Source of the DNA: Bacillota bacterium
GTDB taxonomy: Bacteria; Bacillota; Clostridia; Christensenellales; CAG-138
Reading direction: 5' to 3'
NCBI GenBank assembly: GCA_016282255.1
Contig: JAEEKE010000132.1
Coordinates: forward strand, 1 to 33,309
DNA length: 33,309 nucleotides
Below the pieces are notes generated by a model that did not search any database, was not told the DNA's origin, and saw only the letters and a program-made list of their open reading frames with translations. The position numbers and the translations under genes were made by a program. Shown here one piece after another: positions 7,987 through 14,596 of the stretch (its first letter is position 1; each line of letters begins with the position of its first letter).

Positions 7987-8963
7987 GCGCCGCGGGACTG
8001 CCTGTTCTGCCTGCGCTTGGGGGAGATGACAACGCGGCGGTTCGGCTCCTCGCCCTCGCTCTGGGTGGTGACGTAGGGGTGCTTCTGGAGCGCGGAGTGG
8101 ATGATCCTGCGCTCGTAGGGATTCATGGGCTCCAGCGCCTTGGGATTGCCGGTGGTCTTGACCTGCTGCGCTATGCGCTTTGCAAGGCGGATCAGCGTCT
8201 CTTCGCGCTTCTCGCGGTAATCCTCGGTGTTGATGGTGACGCGGGTGTAGCCCTCGGTCTTGCGGTTGCGGTTGATGACGAGGGACGCGAGGTACTGCAC
8301 GGCGTCCAGCGTCTCGCCGCGGTGGCCGATCAGCACGCCCATCTCGCTGCAGTCGATGCGAAGACGCACCGCGTCCTCCTCGCGGGCGGCGAGGACCTTG
8401 CCCTCGATGCCCATCCGCTCGATGAGGCCCTTTACGAACGCGGCGGAGGGTTCGTTCGCCGCCTGCTCCTCGGTGTAGACGAGCTCGGGCTTTGCCTCGG
8501 CCTGCGCCTCGGCGTTCTCGCGCCTCTCGGGGCGCTCGCGGCGCTCGGTATTATCGCGCCTTTCGCTGCGGTGGTTTTCGCCGCGCTCGCCGCGGTTCTC
8601 TGCGGCGGCCTCGGTGCGGGGCTGCGCGGGCCTGTTCTCGCGGCGCTCGCGGTTATCGCGGTTATCGCGGTTGTCGCGGTTATCGCGGTTATCGCGGTTG
8701 TCGCGCCGGTCGCGGTTCTCGCGGCGCTCACGGCGCTCGCGGTTCTCACGCTCGCGCTCCTTGGTGAAATCGGGGATGACTACTTCTTCCTGAGGCTTTT
8801 CGGTCAGGACCACGATGGCGGGCTTGGCGCCTATGCCGAGGATGCCCTTGGTCTCGCGCTGTACTATCTCGATGGAGACCTCGTCGATGGAGAGGCCGAG
8901 CTGATTCAGGCCGCTGAAAACAGCTGCGTCAACGGATTTACCCGTTGCCTGTATTGAACGCAT
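7983..8963 (-). CDS. jag: Jag/KhpB RNA-binding protein (SpoIIIJ-associated)
   Basis: Jag is a cytoplasmic RNA-binding protein encoded beside yidC in Firmicutes and linked to cell-division and elongation control. The 326-residue protein has the Jag_N domain (about residues 1-55, with the KGILGIGAKPA motif), then a long, highly charged linker (about 70-150) rich in RDN, RERREN and similar repeats, then a KH domain with a GHRG loop and a C-terminal R3H domain (PYERRIIHSAL). AAAGGA precedes the ATG. The linker makes the protein longer than many Jag proteins and is encoded by a 9-bp minisatellite. It overlaps mnmE by 4 nt. Confidence 0.94.
   Translation of the reverse strand: MRSIQATGKSVDAAVFSGLNQLGLSIDEVSIEIVQRETKGILGIGAKPAIVVLTEKPQEEVVIPDFTKERERENRERRERRENRDRRDNRDNRDNRDNRDNRDNRERRENRPAQPRTEAAAENRGERGENHRSERRDNTERRERPERRENAEAQAEAKPELVYTEEQAANEPSAAFVKGLIERMGIEGKVLAAREEDAVRLRIDCSEMGVLIGHRGETLDAVQYLASLVINRNRKTEGYTRVTINTEDYREKREETLIRLAKRIAQQVKTTGNPKALEPMNPYERRIIHSALQKHPYVTTQSEGEEPNRRVVISPKRRQNRQSRGA
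8651..8704 (-). repeat. 9-bp coding minisatellite in the jag linker
   Basis: Six consecutive 9-bp units on the plus strand (GGTTATCGC or GGTTGTCGC) encode RDN triplets on the minus strand. More diverged units flank it on both sides, to about 8640 and 8760. A perfect 9-bp period keeps the frame if copy number changes. Confidence 0.9.
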
Positions 8964-9044
8964 GTTTTTTCCTTTTGCCGCCCGCCGGGCCCTCTGCCCG
9001 AGCGCGAAACGGCACTCCTTTCATATTCAGATTAGTGCTTTGAT

Positions 9045-9096
9045 CCTTCGCCTAAGAGGGGGAGCTCCCTTCCGAATAACAGACTGTGTGCGAAGG
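9045..9096. other. inverted repeat between yidC and jag
   Basis: CCTTCGC (9045-9051) and GCGAAGG (9090-9096) form an outer stem around a palindromic GGGAGCTCCC core. It fills much of the 144-base gap between yidC and jag, has no T-run, and could be an RNA-processing or attenuation hairpin. Confidence 0.45.
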
Positions 9097-9107
9097 AGCG
9101 GGCCGCG

Positions 9108-10154
9108 TTATTCCGCGGCGGAGTCTTTCCCGGGCTTGTTCATGACGGCGTGGATGATGGTGCTCGAAGCGATCTGCAGCACGCTCGAAAGCACCCAGTA
9201 GAGTGCGAAGGCGGAGGTGCTGGTCATACAGAACACAAGGCTCATCACGGGGAAAAGGTACATCATGAAGTTCATGCTCTGCTGCTGGGCAGCGGCGCTC
9301 GGATTGGTCTTCTTCTGCTGGCGCTGCTGGATGAATGCGAGCAGGAGCTGGAAGCCTGCGGCCAGGATGGGCAGGATGAACCAGCCGTTGTTATAGCCTT
9401 TTTTGTAGACCTTCATCAGGTCGTCGTACTTCTCCTTCGCTTCGTCGCTGCGCAGGAGGAGCATGTTCTCGGTGCCGTATTCGCCGGTGGCGAGGCCGTT
9501 TTCGCAGAAGGTGGACCAGATCTGTTCGCCGCTGACAAAGCTGCCCTTGCTGTCGGTATAGCCGTTGTGCAGGATAACGAGGTTGCCGATCTTGCTGGTG
9601 GTGGAAGCGGCGGCGTTCCTGCTGCAGGCAAAGCCCTGGGCGTTGCCGTAGGTGGCGACGGTGTTGGCCGGGGTGACGACGGGCGCAAAGCCGCTGTCGG
9701 GCTGCCAGATATTGGTGATCCAGGCGAAGCGGAAGCTCTCGTAGGTCTGCTGGGCCTGCGGCTGGTCGACGATGGTCTCGTAGGTCAGCTTAACGGTCTG
9801 CTCATAGCCCCAGAAACGGAACGCGGCGAGGAAGCAGAAGAACAGGGGCAGGGTCAAAAGCATGGGGAGACAGCCCGCAAGGCAGCCGATGCCGTTTGCG
9901 CGCATGAGCTTGTTGGTCTCCTGATTGAGCTTTTGGGGATCGTTGGCGTACTTTTCCTTGAGCTTATCGAGCTCGGGCTGGATCTCGGCCTGCTTTTTCT
10001 GAGTCTTGCGGCTCTGGATGTCCGGAAAGAGCTGCACGAGCCTGAGCACGAGCGTGAGCACGAGGATGGTAAGGAAATAGCTGTTTCCGAGCACGCTGTA
10101 GAGCCAGCGCAGGGCGTAGAAAAACCACTCGGTAAGGAAGAAATCGTTGATCAT
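9108..10154 (-). CDS. yidC: YidC/Oxa1-family membrane protein insertase
   Basis: YidC inserts and folds proteins in the cytoplasmic membrane, alone or with SecYEG. The 348-residue protein has the first core helix with a conserved groove arginine (Arg38 in LVLRLVQLFP), the cytoplasmic charged coiled hairpin (about 48-86), a second helix (about 88-112), and C-terminal helices at about 257-275, 295-310 and 315-335. Between about residues 120 and 255 there is a large extracytoplasmic segment, clearly longer than in the usual 250-290-residue Gram-positive YidC. No lipobox is evident at the N-terminus. It sits between yidD and jag, as in other Firmicutes. Confidence 0.95.
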   Translation of the reverse strand: MINDFFLTEWFFYALRWLYSVLGNSYFLTILVLTLVLRLVQLFPDIQSRKTQKKQAEIQPELDKLKEKYANDPQKLNQETNKLMRANGIGCLAGCLPMLLTLPLFFCFLAAFRFWGYEQTVKLTYETIVDQPQAQQTYESFRFAWITNIWQPDSGFAPVVTPANTVATYGNAQGFACSRNAAASTTSKIGNLVILHNGYTDSKGSFVSGEQIWSTFCENGLATGEYGTENMLLLRSDEAKEKYDDLMKVYKKGYNNGWFILPILAAGFQLLLAFIQQRQQKKTNPSAAAQQQSMNFMMYLFPVMSLVFCMTSTSAFALYWVLSSVLQIASSTIIHAVMNKPGKDSAAE

Positions 10155-10234
10155 GCTTTAACCCTTCTGGTTGATAGCCGCCTTCAGTGTATGCGGCGGT
10201 GCGGGGGTGCGGGCGGCTCCGGGAACGGAGCCCT

Positions 10235-10474
10235 TTAAGGTTTGGTCTTCTTCGGGGGGACGGGGTCGTAGCCTCCCCGGGAGAACGGATTGCAGCGAAG
10301 GATCCTCCACAGCGCAAGGAAGGAGCCCTTGAACGCGCCGTGGGTCTCGATGGCCTCGATCGCATACTGCGAACAGGTCGGCCGGAAGCGGCATACGCCG
10401 CCGAAGCGGGGCGAGATATAGCGCTGATAACCGCGTATCAGATGCACAAAAACACGCCCGACGATCCCCTTCAA
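10235..10474 (-). CDS. yidD: membrane protein insertion efficiency factor YidD
   Basis: A 79-residue basic protein with the family signatures [11 protein letters not shown] and [19 protein letters not shown], and the C-terminal [14 protein letters not shown] motif. YidD is a small membrane-associated protein that assists YidC-dependent insertion. Its ATG overlaps the rnpA stop in an ATGA quadruplet (10474-10471). The length and position between rnpA and yidC are standard. Confidence 0.97.
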   Translation of the reverse strand: MKGIVGRVFVHLIRGYQRYISPRFGGVCRFRPTCSQYAIEAIETHGAFKGSFLALWRILRCNPFSRGGYDPVPPKKTKP

Positions 10475-10863
10475 GACGAAGCACCTCCGGATGCGTCAGC
10501 GCAAGGCGCCTCCTCGGGCGGCACGTAGAGGCCGGCCTTTTTGAGGAGATAGCGCAGGGTGGAGCGGAGCGAAACGAAGCTCTCATCCACGATGGGCGGC
10601 TTTGCGTAAAAGATGATGGAGGAACCCTTCTTTACATAGGGGATCAGGGGTGTGAATGCTTCCCTGAGCCTTCGCTTTGTGCGGTTGCGGACAACGGCGT
10701 TGCCGATCTTTTTGCCGACGGAAAACCCCACGCGGACCTCGCCGGCCCTCCTCGGGGCGTAGAACAGCACCATACTCTTGCTGCCGGCTGTCTTGCCGGC
10801 ACGGAACGTACGGCGGAATTCCTTGTTACGCTTTAAAGAATAGCAACGCTTCACCGACTGCAT
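10471..10863 (-). CDS. rnpA: ribonuclease P protein component
   Basis: RnpA is the protein cofactor of RNase P, which matures the 5' ends of tRNAs. The 130-residue product has the conserved N-terminus ([16 protein letters not shown]), [23 protein letters not shown] carrying the RNR signature, and a C-terminal extension of about 15 residues rich in Ala, Ser and acidic residues. The start at 10863 lacks a clear ribosome site; a GTG nine bases downstream is an alternative. It lies 125 bases after rpmH in the same direction. Confidence 0.95.
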   Translation of the reverse strand: MQSVKRCYSLKRNKEFRRTFRAGKTAGSKSMVLFYAPRRAGEVRVGFSVGKKIGNAVVRNRTKRRLREAFTPLIPYVKKGSSIIFYAKPPIVDESFVSLRSTLRYLLKKAGLYVPPEEAPCADASGGASS

Positions 10864-10942
10864 CGACCCGCCGCGGGGCGGGCGCTCCGAGAACGGGAGC
10901 TGCGGCGGCAGAAGCCCTTTGGACCCTGCGCCGCGGCGTCAG

Positions 10943-10974
10943 CCGGGGAGATCGGCTTCGGGCGGATCTCCCGG
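10943..10974 (-). other. hairpin between rpmH and rnpA
   Basis: An imperfect stem (CCGGGGAGATC with GATCTCCCGG) stands between the rpmH stop and the rnpA start. It has no T-run, so it could be an RNA-processing or attenuation element that sets different levels of rpmH and rnpA. Confidence 0.4.
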
Positions 10975-10988
10975 CCGGGACCGAACGG

Positions 10989-11123
10989 TTATGCAGACAG
11001 TTTCTTCCTGCCCTTGAGACGCCTGCGGGCAAGCACGTTGCGGCCGTTGGCGGTGCTCATGCGCTTGCGGAAGCCATGGACCTTTTTCCTCTGCCTAACT
11101 TTGGGCTGGAAAGTCATTTTCAT
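10989..11123 (-). CDS. rpmH: large ribosomal subunit protein bL34
   Basis: A 44-residue, very basic protein that reads [20 protein letters not shown] at its N-terminus and ends in GRKKLSA, matching bL34 along its whole length. GAGGT lies eight bases before the ATG at 11123. It is the first gene of the rpmH-rnpA-yidD-yidC-jag-mnmE run and is preceded by a near-consensus promoter. Confidence 0.98.
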   Translation of the reverse strand: MKMTFQPKVRQRKKVHGFRKRMSTANGRNVLARRRLKGRKKLSA

Positions 11124-11179
11124 AGTTCAGTACCTCTTTCTTGAATATTCAGGGAAACGCGTTTCTTAAGCGAAGCGGA

Positions 11180-11203
11180 CCGCCCGAGGCATGCCTTGGG
11201 CGG
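11180..11203 (-). other. hairpin in the rpmH leader
   Basis: CCGCCCGAGGC and GCCTTGGGCGG form an 11-bp stem with one wobble pair and a 2-base loop, inside the ~100-base leader between the promoter and rpmH. It is a candidate leader structure; no terminator tail follows it. Confidence 0.4.
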
Positions 11204-11222
11204 ATATTCCCATAGTGTCACA

Positions 11223-11258
11223 TTTAGCTATTTTACCGCAGCGGCTCAGCCGTGTCAA
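11223..11258 (-). promoter_or_regulatory. promoter of the rpmH operon
   Basis: On the minus strand, consensus -35 TTGACA (11258-11253), a 17-base spacer and -10 TAAAAT (11235-11230). Transcription would start near 11223, about 100 bases before rpmH. Confidence 0.88.
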
Positions 11259-11337
11259 GCCCAAACGCGGCTTGTTTTGGCGAAAATCCCCGTAAACAAA
11301 GGATTATATTCTTTGCAGGCCGCCTGTTTTCGGTCTT

Positions 11338-12462
11338 TCAGCGCTTTTTGTTCAGCAGGGCTTGGGCGATCAGCCTGTCGTCCGCCGTGCAGAGCGCAAA
11401 GGAGGAGAGCTCCTCCGGCAAAACGAAGCTGAGCTCGCTGTGCTCGACCGGCGCGGGCTCGCCCTCGATGACCTCCGCCTCGACCGCGATGATATGCACG
11501 GAGACGTCGTCGTAATAATAGTCGCCGGCGCAGAGGCGCGAAAGGGGCCTGACGGTGCAGCCGAGCTCCTCCCGGATCTCGCGCACGAGCGCCTGCTCCG
11601 CGTTTTCACCGGGCTCGAGCTTGCCGCCGGGGAACTCCCAGAGCCCCGCGCGGGCCTTGCCCTCGCCGCGGCGGCAGATCAGTACCCTGCCGCAGCGCCA
11701 AATGACGCCCGCCGCCACCTGTATCGGCCCGGGCTTCCCGTGCCCGCCGCGCCGCATGCCGCGCAGCCATTCCTTCAGCTCCGGCTTTATCCGGCGGCTC
11801 TCGCAGGCCTTCTGTATGGTCTTGTTGTGCGTCCATTCGTCCAGCCGTCCGTCAAGATACGGCTCCGCCCCCTCGAAGTTTTTCGCGAGCGCGGTCGCGA
11901 AATACCAGGCGCGCATCATGTTGACGTAGTATTCGTCGCTGACGATCCCGGCCACGACGTCGCTGAGCTCGGGGCGGAACCTGTCGCCCAGGCCGTTGGC
12001 CATCAGCATGCCGACCGCGAAACGGATCGAGTAGGTATCCCCGCTTGCGGCCCAGCGCCGGATATGCGGGAGCGTTTCCTCAAAGCGGGTCGAGAAGAGC
12101 TTGGGCTTCAATGTGTCGCAGGTCGCCCAGTTGTCGACAAACGGCAGGAACGCGTCGAGCTTTTCGATCAGCGCGCCGAGATCGCGCTCCCTCTCGATGA
12201 TGAGCGCGTGAAGATGCTTCTCCTCAAGATAGCGGTGGGGAAGGGCTTCGAGGAAACCGCCGATCGCGGGATCGGCCGAGAGCTCCTTCGCGAGCGCGCG
12301 CAGCCCGGGGAACCGCACGCCGATGATGTCCTCGCGCCGGACGTCCGGCACCAGCGGGGCGGTGAAATCGGCGTAGGCCGGGTCGCCGAGCTCGAAGAGC
12401 CGCGCCCGGACGGCTGCGGCAGGGTCGTTCCCGAGGGCGGAGACGGGCTTAATATCGGTCAT
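11338..12462 (-). CDS. fused AlkD-like DNA alkylation repair and NUDIX (MutT-like) hydrolase
   Basis: This 374-residue protein joins two repair-related domains. Residues about 15-235 are a HEAT-like DNA_alkylation domain; the VDNWATCD segment keeps the Trp112 and Asp116 pair typical of the AlkD active site. Residues about 245-370 are a NUDIX hydrolase with a complete Nudix box: Gly280, Glu286, Arg294-Glu295, Glu298-Glu299 and Gly301. AlkD removes alkylated bases from DNA; MutT-type enzymes destroy oxidised nucleotides such as 8-oxo-dGTP. The fusion would pair DNA repair with nucleotide-pool cleaning. The reading frame is continuous, with a short Gly/Arg-rich joint. The ATG overlaps the stop of the upstream acyltransferase gene in an ATGA quadruplet. 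Confidence 0.88.
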   Translation of the reverse strand: MTDIKPVSALGNDPAAAVRARLFELGDPAYADFTAPLVPDVRREDIIGVRFPGLRALAKELSADPAIGGFLEALPHRYLEEKHLHALIIERERDLGALIEKLDAFLPFVDNWATCDTLKPKLFSTRFEETLPHIRRWAASGDTYSIRFAVGMLMANGLGDRFRPELSDVVAGIVSDEYYVNMMRAWYFATALAKNFEGAEPYLDGRLDEWTHNKTIQKACESRRIKPELKEWLRGMRRGGHGKPGPIQVAAGVIWRCGRVLICRRGEGKARAGLWEFPGGKLEPGENAEQALVREIREELGCTVRPLSRLCAGDYYYDDVSVHIIAVEAEVIEGEPAPVEHSELSFVLPEELSSFALCTADDRLIAQALLNKKR

Positions 12463-13160
12463 TTTTCAGGCTCCCTTTCTATACTTTGACTGACGGCGAG
12501 CTTTTTAAGGCTTTCGCCGTTCACCGTGAGCGCGGTCGCCCTTTCAAGCAGGCGGAACACGTTCGCTATAAGGAATCCGTCGGCCGCGGCGTGGTTGATG
12601 CGTACGGTCACGGGCATCATCAGCCGCCCGTTCTCCTCGCGGTAACGGCCCCAGCTCACGATCGGCGAGAGGAAGATATAGCCGTCCGGCAGCTCGATGT
12701 TCAATGAATCATACGAGACCCAGGGGATGTAGGAGGCTTCGAAGCGGTCGGGCCGCGGCGGCTTTGAAGGGTATTCGCCGTTTTTCTCGGCGCGGGCGAT
12801 ATCCGCCTCGGCGTTTTCGATGAATTCGGCGCGGTCCCAGGAGAACTGGGTAAATACGGGCGTACAGGTCCCGGTATCCTCATGGAAAACGTAGTGCAGC
12901 GGATGGATGCGATCCCACAGGATCAGCTCGTCCGTCTCCCAGAGATAGCCGAGCCTGTAATCCTCCCTCGAATTGAGCACGGCAGCGAGGATATGGAGAA
13001 AATCGGTGTAGAACCGCGTACCCTCGCGCTTTGAAAACGCCGCGAGCTCCGTGACGTCTATGCGCGCGGTCATCGAGACCGAGCACCGGCAGTCCTCGGT
13101 GAAATGCCTGAAGACGCCGGCGCGGTAGTATTTTGATCTGTCGACGACTCTGTAACTCAA
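12459..13160 (-). CDS. CatA-like (chloramphenicol acetyltransferase fold) acyltransferase
   Basis: The protein has about 233 residues if it starts at the TTG at 13160, which lies seven bases after GGAGG and overlaps the upstream stop codon (TTGA). A longer frame to an ATG at 13247 would run inside the upstream gene and begins with a basic, low-complexity stretch. The sequence follows the type A chloramphenicol acetyltransferase family, including the acyl-acceptor part (TRFYTDFLHILAAVLNS) and the catalytic HxxxDG motif in VRINHAAADGFLIANVF. Many such chromosomal homologues have unknown substrates, so resistance should not be assumed. It is second of three coupled genes. Confidence 0.82.
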   Translation of the reverse strand: MSYRVVDRSKYYRAGVFRHFTEDCRCSVSMTARIDVTELAAFSKREGTRFYTDFLHILAAVLNSREDYRLGYLWETDELILWDRIHPLHYVFHEDTGTCTPVFTQFSWDRAEFIENAEADIARAEKNGEYPSKPPRPDRFEASYIPWVSYDSLNIELPDGYIFLSPIVSWGRYREENGRLMMPVTVRINHAAADGFLIANVFRLLERATALTVNGESLKKLAVSQSIEREPEK

Positions 13161-13762
13161 AGCGCGTCCTCCGGTCCCGGGCTTTCCGGTGCTTCGTCCT
13201 GTGCCGCCCCGAAGAGCTCCTCGACGAGATCGCGGTATTCCTTCCACGCGCCGGTCTCTTTAAGGCCGCTCAGCGCGCGCAGGATGGAACGGTAGTACCT
13301 TGCGTGCATGCCGGGATCCTTCTGGTTGAACAGCTTCCACATGCCGTCGCCGAGCTTCAGCTTCGCCCGGCGGAAGCTGCGCAGATTCGAAAGCTTGTCC
13401 CCGAGCCAGATGAAGAGAACGGCGGGGTCCTCGGCCCGGCGCAGCACCTCGAGCGACTCCCGCTTGCGGATGAGCCAGCTCTCGCTCTTGGGGATGCCGC
13501 GGAGCTTATCCTCGGTCTCGGAGGCGACGAGCGCCGCGACGCGGGGGGTGAAGCGTTCGGCCAGCTCTTCGAGCGTCACGTCGGTATCCTCGACGATATC
13601 GTGAAGCACCGCCGCGGCGAGCACCTCCTCATCATCCGTCAGCGTGCTCACTATGAGCGCCGCCTCGAGCGGGTGGAGTATGTAGGGCGTGTCGCCGAGC
13701 TTGCGCTTCATGCCGGCATGCTTTTCCGCCGCGAAGATCACGGCCTGTTCAAATAAAGTCAT
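13157..13762 (-). CDS. HD-domain protein of RelA/SpoT hydrolase type (small alarmone hydrolase-like)
   Basis: The chosen ATG at 13762 has GAGG five bases upstream; an in-frame ATG at 13801 coincides with the predicted transcription start and is unlikely. The 201-residue protein contains the Rel/Mesh1-type HD signature: HPLEAALIV, then LHDIVEDTDV (HD and the ED motif) and the distal GDKLSNLR. In this family the HD domain hydrolyses (p)ppGpp or related compounds with Mn2+. The synthetase, TGS and ACT domains of full RelA/SpoT are absent. Its substrate is inferred. It is the first gene of an operon with the CatA-like and AlkD-NUDIX genes, linked by stop/start overlaps. Confidence 0.85.
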   Translation of the reverse strand: MTLFEQAVIFAAEKHAGMKRKLGDTPYILHPLEAALIVSTLTDDEEVLAAAVLHDIVEDTDVTLEELAERFTPRVAALVASETEDKLRGIPKSESWLIRKRESLEVLRRAEDPAVLFIWLGDKLSNLRSFRRAKLKLGDGMWKLFNQKDPGMHARYYRSILRALSGLKETGAWKEYRDLVEELFGAAQDEAPESPGPEDAL

Positions 13763-13780
13763 ATGCGCCTCGTTTCTGTT

Positions 13781-13797
13781 TCCGAACGGCGTTCGGA
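13781..13797. promoter_or_regulatory. 7-bp inverted repeat downstream of the HD-operon promoter
   Basis: TCCGAAC and GTTCGGA separated by GGC lie just after the predicted transcription start near 13801. It could be an operator or a 5'-end RNA hairpin. Confidence 0.4.
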
Positions 13798-13800
13798 TCA

Positions 13801-13836
13801 CGCATATATTTTAGCAAAACGGCGGCTGATTTGCAA
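13801..13836 (-). promoter_or_regulatory. promoter of the HD/CatA-like/AlkD-NUDIX operon
   Basis: On the minus strand, -35 TTGCAA (13836-13831), a 17-base spacer and -10 TAAAAT (13813-13808), about 45 bases before the chosen HD gene start. Confidence 0.7.
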
Positions 13837-13837
13837 G

Positions 13838-13868
13838 AAAAAAGCCCCCGTTCCTTAGGCACGGGGGC
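13838..13868 (-). terminator. rho-independent terminator after the flavoprotein gene
   Basis: On the minus strand an 8-bp stem (GCCCCCGT / ACGGGGGC) with a 9-base loop is followed by six T residues, 17 bases after the flavoprotein stop. It probably ends the glnN-flavoprotein transcript. Confidence 0.88.
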
Positions 13869-13884
13869 GGGGCAAAGGGATGCC

Positions 13885-14565
13885 TTATGAATTGCCGTTG
13901 ACTATCGAGGCGTAGACCTCCTCGGGGATCATCGGCAAAGAGAGCTCGTTAAGCGTCGCTTCCGAAAGCGTGCCGGAGGAAGCGTATTCCCTTCCGGCCC
14001 CGCGCACGAGCTCGAGCTTCGGTTTGGTGACGGGCTCCGCGCCGGGCGCGTTGAAGAGCGGGCTTTCGGGGATCGTTACAACAGTGTTCCTCTCGGGGAA
14101 CAGCAGCCGGAACTGCTCGGCGGCGGGCTCGAAATTATGCCTGCTGTTCGGGAAGCCGCAGCCGCAGATCATCAGGAAGCTGAGGCGGGAATGATCCGCC
14201 TTTTCGACATGCACGTACCTGTCGCCGACCTTCTGCATCGTCATCTGCGAGAGCGGCAGAATGCGGTCGACGATCGCCTTGAGCGGCGCGGGCATGCCGT
14301 AGCAGTAGAGCGGGAAGCTCATTATCAGAAGCTCGCTCTCGGTAATCTCCCTAAGGATCGCCTTCATATCGTCGTCATGGGCGCATTCGCCGCCCCTCAT
14401 GCAGGCAAAGCAGCCCGTGCAGTATTCTACGTGCTTTTCGATCGCGTTTATGACGTGCACCTCCTGCGGTCCCGCCTCCTCCATGCCCTCGATGAAGGCG
14501 CGGGTGATGCACATGGTGTCGCTTTTCTCCCCCTTGGGGCTTCCGTTCAGAACGAGGATCTTCAT
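13885..14565 (-). CDS. NAD(P)H-dependent oxidoreductase, flavodoxin fold with iron-sulfur flavoprotein motif
   Basis: A 226-residue protein with the FMN-binding start of the NADPH-dependent FMN reductase/WrbA superfamily (MKILVLNGSPKGEKSDT) and a YCTGCFACMRGGECAHDDD segment, whose closely spaced cysteines resemble the compact cluster site of iron-sulfur flavoproteins (ISF) in anaerobes. The second flavin loop appears as SFPLYCYGMPAPLKAIVDR. Likely role: cytoplasmic electron transfer or reduction of small electrophiles; the substrate is unknown. AAAAGGAG precedes the ATG. It lies 31 bases after glnN in the same direction and shares its terminator. Confidence 0.85.
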   Translation of the reverse strand: MKILVLNGSPKGEKSDTMCITRAFIEGMEEAGPQEVHVINAIEKHVEYCTGCFACMRGGECAHDDDMKAILREITESELLIMSFPLYCYGMPAPLKAIVDRILPLSQMTMQKVGDRYVHVEKADHSRLSFLMICGCGFPNSRHNFEPAAEQFRLLFPERNTVVTIPESPLFNAPGAEPVTKPKLELVRGAGREYASSGTLSEATLNELSLPMIPEEVYASIVNGNS

Positions 14566-14596
14566 TTTTCCGTCTCCTTTTGAATATAGATCGCTG

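Noticed and set aside
8640..8760. CRISPR-like short repeats
   Set aside because: The 9-bp tandem units have no spacers and lie in frame inside jag.
12459..13160. Chloramphenicol resistance gene
   Set aside because: The CatA-like fold and HxxxDG motif are present, but the gene sits in a chromosomal stress-type operon with no mobile element, so resistance cannot be claimed.
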